Assembly: GCF_900091455.1 (NCBI RefSeq)
Contig: NZ_LT607412.1
Coordinates: forward strand, 1,922,001-1,986,000
Length of the DNA stretch: 64,000 nt
Direction: 5' to 3'
From: Micromonospora coriariae
Lineage (GTDB): Bacteria > Actinomycetota > Actinomycetes > Mycobacteriales > Micromonosporaceae
This document shows, one piece after another, positions 55,086-64,000 of this stretch (its first letter is position 1; each line of letters starts with the position of its first letter). The notes under the pieces were generated by a model. That model was not told the origin of the DNA and ran no database searches. It was given only the letters and a program-made list of their open reading frames with translations. Made by a program: the position numbers and the translations under genes.

Positions 55086-56066
55086 TCAGCTCAGGCCACC
55101 GAAGAGGGTGGTCACCGAACCGTCGTCGAAGACCTCGCGGATCGCCCGCGCCAGCAGCGGCGCGATCGACAGCACGGTCAGCTTGTCCAGCTGCTTCTCG
55201 GGCGGCAACGGCAGCGTGTTGGTCACCACGATCTCGCTGATCGGGCTGTTCTTCAGCCGCTCGGTCGCCGGGTCGGACAGCAGCGCGTGGGTCGAGGCCA
55301 CCACGATCTCCGCCGCGCCCGACTCCTTGAGGATGTCCGCCGCCCTGGCGATCGTGCCACCGGTGTCGATCATGTCGTCGACGATCAGGCAGACCCGACC
55401 CTCGACGTCGCCGACCACCCGGTTCGCCACCACCTGGTTCGGCTTCATCGGGTCACGGGTCTTGTGGATGAACGCCAGCGGGCAACCGCCCAGCCGGTCG
55501 GTCCACCGCTCGGCCACCCGCACCCGACCCGAATCGGGTGCGACCACTGTCATCGGCCGGCCGGCGTACTTGTGCTCCACGTACTCGGCCAGGATGTCCA
55601 TCGCGAAGAGGTGGTCGACCGGACCGTCGAAGAAGCCCTGGATCTGCGCGGTGTGCAGGTCGACGGTGAGGATCCGGTTCGCGCCGGCCGTCTTCAGCAG
55701 GTCCGCCACCAGCCGGGCCGAGATCGGCTCCCGACCCCGGTGCTTCTTGTCCTGCCGCGCGTACGGGTAGAACGGCAGCACCACGGTGATCCGCTTGGCC
55801 GACCCCCGCTTCAGCGCGTCCACCATGATCAGGGTCTCCATGACCCAGGTGTTCACCCCGTGCGTCACGGACTGCACCACGAAGGCGTCCGAACCACGGA
55901 CCGAGTCCTTGAACCGTACGAAAATCTCGCCGTTGGCGAACTCGTACGCGTCGGCGGGCGTCGGCGCGACGCCGAGCACCTCGCCGATCTCCTTGGCCAG
56001 CTCCGGAAAACCACGTCCGGAGAAGAGCATCAGGCTTTTGCGGTTTTCGGCGACGATGCTGCCCAT
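55086..56066 (-). CDS. prs: Ribose-phosphate diphosphokinase (PRPP synthase)
   Basis: A 326-residue protein: LMLFSGRGFPELAKEIGEVLGV, the flexible loop KKHRGREPISARLVADLL, the cation-binding DLHTAQIQGFF and the PRPP motif LIVDDMIDTGGTIARA. It makes PRPP for nucleotide, His and Trp synthesis. It is 57 bp downstream of glmU in one transcript. Confidence 0.96.
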   Translation of the reverse strand: MGSIVAENRKSLMLFSGRGFPELAKEIGEVLGVAPTPADAYEFANGEIFVRFKDSVRGSDAFVVQSVTHGVNTWVMETLIMVDALKRGSAKRITVVLPFYPYARQDKKHRGREPISARLVADLLKTAGANRILTVDLHTAQIQGFFDGPVDHLFAMDILAEYVEHKYAGRPMTVVAPDSGRVRVAERWTDRLGGCPLAFIHKTRDPMKPNQVVANRVVGDVEGRVCLIVDDMIDTGGTIARAADILKESGAAEIVVASTHALLSDPATERLKNSPISEIVVTNTLPLPPEKQLDKLTVLSIAPLLARAIREVFDDGSVTTLFGGLS

Positions 56067-56123
56067 GGGCCCGTCTGCTCCCGTTTGTCGGTGGTACCCG
56101 GCCCGGTGGTGGTGGGTCGGGGA

Positions 56124-57659
56124 CTATTCGGTTGCAGTATCTCCCGTGCCGGAGGCGCCGCCCACCGTCTCGGCCTGCCCGTGCGTTGCCTCACTGTCGC
56201 TTGCGGCGCCGGCCACTCCCGACGCATCCTCGGCAGCCCGCAGCGCACGCTCGGCCGCCGCCGCGGAGACCGTTCCGGGGCGTTTGCGTGCCACCCAGCC
56301 CTCGATGTTGCGCTGCGGCGCGCGGGTCACCCCGAGCGCGCCCGGCGGCACATCCTGGCCGATCGCGCTGCCCGCCGCCACGTACGCACCGGCGCCCACC
56401 TCGACCGGCGCGATCAGGCTCGTGTCGCAGCCGACGAACGCACCCTCGCCGACGATCGTCCGGTGCTTGTTCACCCCGTCGTAGTTGACGAAGATCGTCG
56501 CCGCGCCGATGTTCGCCTTCGCGCCGATCGTCGCGTCACCCACGTACGACAGGTGCGGCACCTTCGCACCCGGGCCGACCTCGGAGTTCTTCACCTCGAC
56601 GAACGTGCCGACCTTGGCCTTCTCCGCCAGCCGCGCGTCCGGGCGCAGGTACGCGTACGGCCCGACGCTGGCGCCCGGCCCGACCTCGGCGCCGACCGCG
56701 TGGCTGCGCAGCACTGTCGCGCCCGCGCCGACCACCGTGTCGATCAGCGTCACGTCCGGGCCGACCAAGGCGCCGGTGCCCACCACCGTGCCGCCGCGCA
56801 GCTGGGTGTTCTGGTCGATCACCGCGTCGCGGTCCAGGGCGACCGTCACGTCGATCCAGGTGGTCGCCGGGTCGAGCAGGCTCACGCCGGTGCGCATCCA
56901 CGCCTCGTTGACCCGGTCGCGCAGCAGCCGGCGCAGCGTCGCCAGCTCCACCCGGTCGTTGCAGCCCAACGTCTCGACGTGGTCCACGGCCACGTGCACC
57001 GCGACCGGCTCGCCGGCCGAACGGAGCAGGCCGAAGACGTCGGTCAGGTATTCCTCACCCTGGTCGTTGTCGGTGGAGAGCTTGCCCAGCGCGGCGCGCA
57101 GCCGCACCGCGTCGAACGCGTAGATGCCGGCATTGATCTCCCGGATCGCGCGCTGCGTCGCGTCGGCGTCGCGCTCCTCGACGATCTGCTCCAGCCGGCC
57201 GTCGGCGTCCCGGACGATCCGGCCCAGCCCGGTCGGGTCGGGCACCTCGGCCGCCAGCACGGTGGCCGCAGCGGCGGCCTCCTCGTGCGCGGCCACCAGC
57301 GAGCCCACCGTCTCCGGCCGCAGCAACGGCACGTCCCCGTTGATCACCACGACGGTGCCGGCGCCCTCCGGCACGGCGTCCAGCGCGATCCGGACGGCGT
57401 GCCCGGTGCCGAGCTGCTCTGCCTGAAGCACCGGCGTGGCGTCCGGGGCGACCTCGGACAGGTGTCCCCGGACCTGGTCGGCGCCGTGCCCCACCACGAC
57501 GACTGTGCGGTCCGCGGCCAGCGGCGCGGCGGCGCTCAGCACGTGACCGAGCAGGGTCCGGCCGAGCAGGGGGTGCAGCACCTTGGGCAGTGTCGACTTC
57601 ATCCGCTTGCCCTCACCGGCGGCGAGCACGACGACGGTACGAAGGTGGGGTTGGGGCAC
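56124..57659 (-). CDS. glmU: Bifunctional GlmU: GlcNAc-1-P uridylyltransferase/glucosamine-1-P acetyltransferase
   Basis: A 511-residue protein. Residues 8-240 form the nucleotidyltransferase (VVLAAGEGKRMKSTLPKVLHPLLG, VVINGDVPLL). Residues 260-470 form the left-handed beta-helix acetyltransferase (GPGASVGPYAYLRPDARLAEKAKVGTFVEVKNS and the VNYDGVNKHRT site). A low-complexity tail of about 50 residues follows. It makes UDP-GlcNAc for peptidoglycan. Confidence 0.95.
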   Translation of the reverse strand: MPQPHLRTVVVLAAGEGKRMKSTLPKVLHPLLGRTLLGHVLSAAAPLAADRTVVVVGHGADQVRGHLSEVAPDATPVLQAEQLGTGHAVRIALDAVPEGAGTVVVINGDVPLLRPETVGSLVAAHEEAAAAATVLAAEVPDPTGLGRIVRDADGRLEQIVEERDADATQRAIREINAGIYAFDAVRLRAALGKLSTDNDQGEEYLTDVFGLLRSAGEPVAVHVAVDHVETLGCNDRVELATLRRLLRDRVNEAWMRTGVSLLDPATTWIDVTVALDRDAVIDQNTQLRGGTVVGTGALVGPDVTLIDTVVGAGATVLRSHAVGAEVGPGASVGPYAYLRPDARLAEKAKVGTFVEVKNSEVGPGAKVPHLSYVGDATIGAKANIGAATIFVNYDGVNKHRTIVGEGAFVGCDTSLIAPVEVGAGAYVAAGSAIGQDVPPGALGVTRAPQRNIEGWVARKRPGTVSAAAAERALRAAEDASGVAGAASDSEATHGQAETVGGASGTGDTATE

Positions 57660-57768
57660 GATGTGGCTCCCGTCGGGACGGCGGACACTCTCGCGGCCAT
57701 GCTAACCGCGGCGCCCGGAACGTCTCCGCCTTACCCCCACCGGAACCTAAACCGGACTTAGGGGGCAG

Positions 57769-57840
57769 CTCGGCCGCCAGGGTTCGAACCTGAAATACGG
57801 GTACCAAAGACCCGGGTGTTGCCAATTACACCACGGCCGA
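57769..57840 (-). tRNA. tRNA-Gln (UUG)
   Basis: A 72-base cloverleaf on the minus strand. The acceptor stem TCGGCCG pairs with CGGCCGA, with discriminator G. The anticodon stem CGGGT/ACCCG encloses loop CTTTGGT with anticodon TTG. The T-arm has GGTTCGAACC. CCA is not encoded. It stands upstream of glmU on the same strand. Confidence 0.92.
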
Positions 57841-57841
57841 T

Positions 57842-58325
57842 CAGCGACGCGAGCGCGTCACATCCGGGGATGGGGATCCCGCCGCTACACCTTAGCGCCC
57901 CGCCCGCCGGACGCCATCGCTCATTCCGGCACGCCCGGACGGCGGCGGCCCGGACGGGCGGCGTCCGGGGCGGACCGGACGGACGCCGCCCGGAGGTCGG
58001 CGACGAACGACCAGAGGTTGTACCCGCCGGCGCTGGTCGACCCGGGTCGCGGACTACAGGCCGTCGCAGTTCGGCCCCGCCCGTTCGAGGCAACGCCGGT
58101 CCTCGATGCCTTCCGGCCGCGCGGCGCGACCCGCAGCGCCGCCCCGGCGCTGCCCGGACGCGGCCGACGGCGCCCTTGCCGGCAGCCCTGATCAGGGCCC
58201 TGGCCTGGTCATCAGCACTGTCGCGCGAAGGCTTTCGGAAAGTTCCCCGTGCGATCTACGGAGCCGTAAGTTACGGTGACGTAGGCGTAGCTTTGTGATC
58301 GTTCCCGTCCCCTCTGCGAGGTCCC
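57842..58325. other. Divergent region between tRNA-Gln and desaturase
   Basis: 484 bp without a supported gene. It holds a stem with 11-base arms GGGCGGCGTCC (57956-57966) and GGACGCCGCCC (57981-57991), and near its right end the symmetric operator described separately. A TAAGGT-like -10 for the tRNA lies near 57890 (minus strand). The middle shows nothing I recognise. Confidence 0.4.
58257..58283 (+). promoter_or_regulatory. Symmetric operator upstream of the desaturase gene
   Basis: The core CCGTAAGTTACGG (58264-58276) is a perfect dyad around G. Outside it, TACG (58257-58260) and CGTA (58280-58283) are also symmetric at equal spacing. The 27-bp element sits 43 bp before the ATG, ideal for a TetR-type repressor such as the one encoded next to the desaturase. 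Confidence 0.55.
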
Positions 58326-59291
58326 ATGTCGACCGCTCTGCTCGAACCCAACACCGCCGGGCCCGGCCCGAAACCCCTCACCGACGGCAGCCAGTCCCCC
58401 GGGATCCTGGTCGCCCTCTGGGCCTTCGTCGTGATCCCCTTCGTCGCCCTTCTGGTCGCCGTGCCGGTGGCCTGGGGCGGCTGGCTGGGCTGGACCGACA
58501 TCGCCATCGGCCTGGTCTGGTACGTGGTCTCCGGGCTCGGCATCACGGTCGGCTTCCACCGCTACTTCACGCACGGCTCGTTCAAGGCCAAGCGGTGGCT
58601 GCGGGTGACGTTGGCGGTCGCGGGTTCGCTGGCGGTGCAGGGCGAGATCATCCAGTGGGTGGCCGACCACCGACGGCACCACGCCTTCTCCGACCTGGAG
58701 GGCGACCCGCACTCGCCGTGGCGCTTCGGCACCAGCCTCTGGGCACTGACCCGGGGCCTGTTCCACGCGCACGTCGGCTGGTTGTTCCGGCGCGAGCTGT
58801 CCAACCGCGAGCGGTTCGCCCCCGACCTGCTGGCCGACCGCGACATCCGCCGGGTGGACCGGCTCTTCCCGCTGCTGGTGGCCATCTCGCTGCTCGGCCC
58901 GGCGCTGATCGGCGGCCTGGTGACCTGGTCCTGGCAGGGCGCGCTCACCGCGTTCTTCTGGGCCGGGCTGGTCCGGATCGGCCTGCTGCACCACGTCACC
59001 TGGGCGATCAACTCGGTCTGCCACGTCTACGGCGAGCGTCCGTTCGCCATGCGCCAGGGCGACCGGGCGTCGAACTTCTGGCCGCTGGCGATCCTGTCGT
59101 TCGGCGAGAGCTGGCACAACCTGCACCACGCCGACCCGACCAGCGCCCGACACGGCGTGCTGCGTGGACAGGTGGACATCTCCGCCCGGGTGATCTGGCT
59201 GTTCGAGAAGATCGGCGCGGCGTCGCAGGTGCGCTGGCCGAAGCCGGAGCGTCTCGCGGCGAAGCTGGTGAAGCCGGTCGCACCCCGTTAA
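58326..59291 (+). CDS. Acyl-CoA (delta-9 type) fatty acid desaturase
   Basis: A 321-residue membrane di-iron enzyme. The three histidine boxes are present: HRYFTH (about 78-83), HRRHH (about 115) and HNLHH (about 263), with four hydrophobic segments. It introduces a double bond into saturated acyl chains and adjusts membrane fluidity. A symmetric operator lies upstream and a TetR gene follows on the same strand, so lipid-responsive control is likely. Confidence 0.9.
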   Translation: MSTALLEPNTAGPGPKPLTDGSQSPGILVALWAFVVIPFVALLVAVPVAWGGWLGWTDIAIGLVWYVVSGLGITVGFHRYFTHGSFKAKRWLRVTLAVAGSLAVQGEIIQWVADHRRHHAFSDLEGDPHSPWRFGTSLWALTRGLFHAHVGWLFRRELSNRERFAPDLLADRDIRRVDRLFPLLVAISLLGPALIGGLVTWSWQGALTAFFWAGLVRIGLLHHVTWAINSVCHVYGERPFAMRQGDRASNFWPLAILSFGESWHNLHHADPTSARHGVLRGQVDISARVIWLFEKIGAASQVRWPKPERLAAKLVKPVAPR

Positions 59292-59515
59292 AAGCGGGCG
59301 GTGCTCCGGGAGGCCGCCTGGCAGGATGGCTGGGTGACCGAGCGACGCGGGGGGACCGGACGGCTCGGCGGCCGGGGGGCCGGACCCGATCCGGGTACGG
59401 TCGGACGGCGCGGCTGGGCGGTCGGACCGCCCGCCAGTGAGGCGACGACGTGAACGGGCACAGCGGAGGCACCATCCCACGGCAGGGCGTGACCGAGCGC
59501 CAGCGAGGCGGCGAC

Positions 59516-60196
59516 ATGCCTGAGCTCACCGACGGAGTGGGGGGCCGGCGTGCTGCGCCGGCTCCACCACCCAAACCCACCTCACGGGTCCGCATGTCAG
59601 CGGCCCAGCGGCGGGAGCAGTTGATTGCGACCGGCCGGCAACTCTTCGCCGAGCGCGGTTTCGACGCCACCTCCATCGAGGAGGTGGCGGCCCGCGCCAA
59701 GGTCTCCAAGCCGGTGGTGTACGAGCACTTCGGCGGCAAGGAGGGGCTCTACGCGGTGGTGGTGGACCGGGAGGTCCGGGCACTGCTCGACCGGATCACC
59801 ACGGCCTTGACCGCCGGGCACCCGCGGGAGTTGCTCGAGCAGGCGGCGATGGCCCTGCTGGGCTACATCGAAGAGGAGACCAGCGGGTTCCGGGTGCTGA
59901 TCCGCGAATCGCCTGTGATGTCCGCGACGGGCAACTTCAGCAGCGTGATGAACGACGTGGCACACCAGGTCGAGCACATCCTGGGTGCCGAGTTCAAGAG
60001 CCGCGGGTACGACCCGAAGCTGGCCGAGCTGTACTCCCAGGCGCTGGTGGGCATGGTCGCGCTGACCGGCAGTTGGTGGCTGGAGGTGCGCAAGCCGCGT
60101 AAGGAGACGGTGGCGGCGCACCTGGTCAACCTGGCGTGGAACGGGTTGTCCCACCTGGAGGCGAAGCCGACGCTGATCACCGCCCGCCGCCGCTGA
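59516..60196 (+). CDS. TetR-family transcriptional regulator
   Basis: About 226 residues from ATG 59516; the frame is open to 59450 and the exact start is uncertain. Helix-turn-helix: MSAAQRREQLIATGRQLFAERGFDATSIEEVAARAKVSKPVVYEHFGGKEGLY. The C-terminal ligand domain has GYIEEETSGFRVLIRESP and YSQALVGMVALTGSWWLEV, a pattern seen in fatty-acid-responsive TetR proteins. Downstream of the desaturase, it probably controls that gene. Confidence 0.85.
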   Translation: MPELTDGVGGRRAAPAPPPKPTSRVRMSAAQRREQLIATGRQLFAERGFDATSIEEVAARAKVSKPVVYEHFGGKEGLYAVVVDREVRALLDRITTALTAGHPRELLEQAAMALLGYIEEETSGFRVLIRESPVMSATGNFSSVMNDVAHQVEHILGAEFKSRGYDPKLAELYSQALVGMVALTGSWWLEVRKPRKETVAAHLVNLAWNGLSHLEAKPTLITARRR

Positions 60197-60202
60197 CCAC
60201 GG

Positions 60203-60682
60203 TCAGCGGCGGGTGTGCACCTCGGCCACCGGGTGACTGCGGTTGCGGCGTTCCGCCTCGGCGTGGTCCTCGGGGCCGACCTTGTCGTACAGGCCGGTGC
60301 CGAGCAGGATCAGGCCGAACAGCATCGACACGATCACGGTCGACATCGAGAAGTTGAGGAAGTTCGCGTCGGTCTGCAGCACGGACATCATCAGGATGCT
60401 GGTCACCAGGAACACCACGCCGGCCGTGAGATTCATGTAGTGGCCGAGGTTGGTGCGCCGGGACGCCCCGATGATCAGAACGACTCCGAAGACCACCGAG
60501 GCGAGCGAGAAGGCCAGGTTGGTGCGCAGCCCGAGCACCCAGTTGCTGTCCCGGCCGAAGAGCGGCTCGCCGATCGTCTGGACGACGCCCCAGACGCCGA
60601 AGACCAGGATGTAGACGCCGATCAGGCCGGCGAGGACCCGGTAGAGCGGCCGTGCCGGATGGTTCACCGGAAAGTGCGCCAT
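60203..60682 (-). CDS. DUF4383 membrane protein (copy 1)
   Basis: A 159-residue protein from ATG 60682. It starts MAHFPVNHPARPLYRVLAGLIGVYILVFG, with four membrane helices, VLGLRTNLAFSLASVVFGVV and LQTDANFLNFSMSTVIVSM, as in DUF4383. The function is unknown. It is a close paralogue of the protein encoded at 60863-61318. It is convergent with the TetR gene, with six bases between stops. Confidence 0.82.
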   Translation of the reverse strand: MAHFPVNHPARPLYRVLAGLIGVYILVFGVWGVVQTIGEPLFGRDSNWVLGLRTNLAFSLASVVFGVVLIIGASRRTNLGHYMNLTAGVVFLVTSILMMSVLQTDANFLNFSMSTVIVSMLFGLILLGTGLYDKVGPEDHAEAERRNRSHPVAEVHTRR

Positions 60683-60777
60683 GCCCTGATCCCCATCCAC
60701 CTGAGTTGACCGTTTCAGGAGGATTGTCACCCGAGGTGAGGGAAGCTGTCCGCCGAACAGGCAAAGGCGGCAGGGCC

Positions 60778-60839
60778 CGCCGGAGCCCGAGCTGCGCAGG
60801 GATCAAGCCTGACCGCCCGGAGCAGCTCGGGCTCCGGCG
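60778..60839 (-). terminator. Perfect 18-bp inverted repeat between the DUF4383 paralogues
   Basis: CGCCGGAGCCCGAGCTGC (60778-60795) and GCAGCTCGGGCTCCGGCG (60822-60839) are exact complements around a 26-base loop. It follows copy 2 and precedes copy 1, so it probably terminates copy 2. Confidence 0.65.
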
Positions 60840-60862
60840 AAAACCCACAAGCCCAAGCAGGA

Positions 60863-61318
60863 TCAGAGCACGAGGCGAGCCTTCTGGAACGCCTCCGCCT
60901 CCTCCTCCGTGCCGACCTTGCCGTACATGCCGACCATCAGCAGCACCACGGCCGCCGCCATCACGACGACCACTGTGGTGATGGTGAAGTTGAAGAAGTT
61001 GGCGTCGGTCCGGATGAACGCGAGGCCAGCCAGGCTGACCACCATCAGGGCGTACGCCAGCCACTGGTTGATCGCCACGTCGATGTTGCGGCCGAGCGCG
61101 GTGCCAGCCAGCACGAGGAGCCCGAGCAGCACGCAGAGCAGCGAGAAGCCGAGGTTGGTGCCCTGGCCGAGGACCTTGGTGTCGTCCTGCGCGAAGATCT
61201 CGTTGCCGGCGCTCGCGATGATGCCGAGCGCACCGAAGACCACCAGGTACAGACCGGTCAGCCCGCCGAGAGCCCGGTAGATCGGCCGCGCGGGGTGGTT
61301 GACGGGGGTGTGGGCCAT
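60863..61318 (-). CDS. DUF4383 membrane protein (copy 2)
   Basis: A 151-residue protein from ATG 61318: MAHTPVNHPARPIYRALGGLTGLYLVVFG, four membrane helices, VLGQGTNLGFSLLCVLLGL and IRTDANFFNFTITTVVVVM. The order and motifs match copy 1 throughout, indicating tandem duplication with divergence. Function unknown. Confidence 0.82.
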   Translation of the reverse strand: MAHTPVNHPARPIYRALGGLTGLYLVVFGALGIIASAGNEIFAQDDTKVLGQGTNLGFSLLCVLLGLLVLAGTALGRNIDVAINQWLAYALMVVSLAGLAFIRTDANFFNFTITTVVVVMAAAVVLLMVGMYGKVGTEEEAEAFQKARLVL

Positions 61319-61419
61319 CTGAGTCTCCAACGCCGTGGGGTGAGGTGTCGCGGACGATTGTCCCGCACGTGGAGGTGTGACGCCGCACACGGCCCCCGCG
61401 CGGGCGCGCCCGACCCGGA

Positions 61420-63237
<1,818 letters not shown>

Positions 63238-63256
63238 GCTCCCACCCTTCATGATC

Positions 63257-63292
63257 AAGGCGTCCCGGTGCCGGCGGGCACCTGGACGCCTT
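63257..63292 (-). promoter_or_regulatory. Hairpin just upstream of the ABC-F start
   Basis: Outer arms AAGGCGTCC (63257-63265) and GGACGCCTT (63284-63292), inner arms GGTGCC (63267-63272) and GGCACC (63277-63282) with a four-base loop. It lies 20 bases before the GTG. It could terminate ispE or act as an attenuator for the ABC-F gene. Confidence 0.5.
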
Positions 63293-63371
63293 ACCCAAGG
63301 GTACGCGGACCCCGCGGTGGCCCGCGCCGCGCGCCCGCAGGGTCGCTGCGGCGCCCCGGTGGTACGCGGGG

Positions 63372-64000
63372 TCAGCCGACGCGTGCGCCGGCGACCGGGC
63401 CGTGCGCGACCCGGGCCTCCCGGCACACACCCCCGGCGGTCAGCTCGGCGGCGATCCGCTCGGCGTCCGGCGCGCCGGCGGCGAGGAAGACACAGGTCGG
63501 GCCGGAGCCGGAGACGATGCCGGCGAGCGCACCGGCCGCCTCGCCGGCCTTGAGGGTGTCGGCCAGCGCCGGGCGCATGGCCAGCGCCGCGTCCTGGAGG
63601 TCGTTGCCGAGCGTGCGGGCGAGCACCCGGGGGTCACGCTGGCGCAGCGCGCCCAGCAGCGCGTCGGTGCTGCCCAGCGGGGCACCGGCGGTGCCGGCGT
63701 CGCGGAGCCTGTCCAACTCGCGGTAGGCGGCCGGGGTGGACAGGCCGACGTCGGCGATGGCGACCACCCAGTGCCAGGAGGTGGGGCGGACCAGCACGGG
63801 GCTGACCGCCTCACCCCGGCCGGTGCCCAGCGCGGTGCCACCGTAGATCAGGAACGGCACGTCGGAGCCGAGGTCGGCGGCGATCCCGGCCAGCTCGTCG
63901 CGGGACAGCCCGGTGCCCCAGAGCGCGTCGCAGGCCACCAGCGCGGCGGCCGCGTCGGCGCTGCCGCCGGCCAGCCCGCCGGCGAGCGGGATCTGCTTGC
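63372..64000 (-). CDS. ispE: 4-diphosphocytidyl-2-C-methyl-D-erythritol kinase, C-terminal part (5' end outside window)
   Basis: The open frame runs into the window edge and gives about 209 residues. GHMP motif 2 is seen as GGLAGGSADAAAALVA, followed by LGSDVPFLIYGGTALGTGRGE (typical of IspE) and motif 3 GIVSGSGPTCVFLAAG. It phosphorylates CDP-ME in the MEP isoprenoid pathway. The ABC-F gene follows on the same strand. Confidence 0.92.
   Translation of the reverse strand, partial: KQIPLAGGLAGGSADAAAALVACDALWGTGLSRDELAGIAADLGSDVPFLIYGGTALGTGRGEAVSPVLVRPTSWHWVVAIADVGLSTPAAYRELDRLRDAGTAGAPLGSTDALLGALRQRDPRVLARTLGNDLQDAALAMRPALADTLKAGEAAGALAGIVSGSGPTCVFLAAGAPDAERIAAELTAGGVCREARVAHGPVAGARVG

Noticed and set aside
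59292..59515. Small ORFs between desaturase and tetR
   Set aside because: GC-rich low-complexity DNA with open frames on several frames; no ribosome site or recognisable protein.

Overview
The window is very GC-rich with strong GC bias at third codon positions, many GTG and a few TTG or CTG starts, and actinobacterial gene families throughout: a conservon, SARP, HAAS/PadR, F420-type PPOX, DUF4383 and a BMP nucleoside transporter. The gene content, the conserved run glmU-prs-rplY-pth beside ispE, and several short repeats suggest a Micromonosporaceae chromosome such as Micromonospora. This is inference; there is no rRNA gene in the window. Both ends cut genes (cydD on the left, ispE on the right).

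Layout. 1-3.6 kb: end of cydDC, then a HAAS-domain membrane protein and its convergent PadR regulator. 3.7-12.4 kb: two hypothetical genes facing a complete conservon (nitrate-sensing-type kinase, roadblock, DUF742, small GTPase). The GTPase is broken by an apparent one-base deletion. 12.6-17.1 kb: uridine kinase-like protein, adenosine deaminase, a PPOX/MarR divergent pair with twin palindromic operators, and an RlmA-type methyltransferase carrying an in-frame palindromic repeat. 17.2-33.0 kb: a purine/pyrimidine nucleoside uptake and salvage locus on the minus strand (BMP lipoprotein, ATPase, two permeases, cdd, deoA). Between the permeases and cdd sits an 8 kb block (19.3-27.4 kb) closed at both ends by strong hairpins. 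It encodes a small secreted protein, a 1,552-residue secreted protein ending in a NucA/NucB-type nuclease domain, a SUKH (SMI1/KNR4) protein, a SARP regulator, and a secreted peptidoglycan-binding protein preceded by a four-fold SARP-type heptamer array. This looks like a toxin-immunity or cell-wall-targeting cassette inserted into a housekeeping operon.

33.2-42.3 kb: a maltose/maltodextrin regulon (malEFG, two GH13 enzymes, a LacI regulator) with shared GCAAG-type operators and two probable leaderless transcripts. 42.5-47.6 kb: assorted housekeeping genes (VOC, GntR, BrkB, 2'-5' RNA ligase-like, trpS, CBS protein). 47.8-50.2 kb: galE and galK separated by four exact 59-bp repeats that form a chain of overlapping 20-codon mini-ORFs. 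50.2-53.3 kb: sulfate activation genes cysND and cysQ. 53.4-57.8 kb: pth, rplY, prs, glmU and tRNA-Gln. 58.3-64 kb: an acyl-CoA desaturase with a symmetric operator, a TetR regulator, two DUF4383 paralogues, an ABC-F protein with a hairpin in its leader, and ispE.

The most interesting material is the 19.3-27.4 kb cassette, the galE-galK mini-ORF array, the kinase-tail motif shared by the protein at 4745-7117 and the conservon kinase, and the palindromic element inside the methyltransferase gene.
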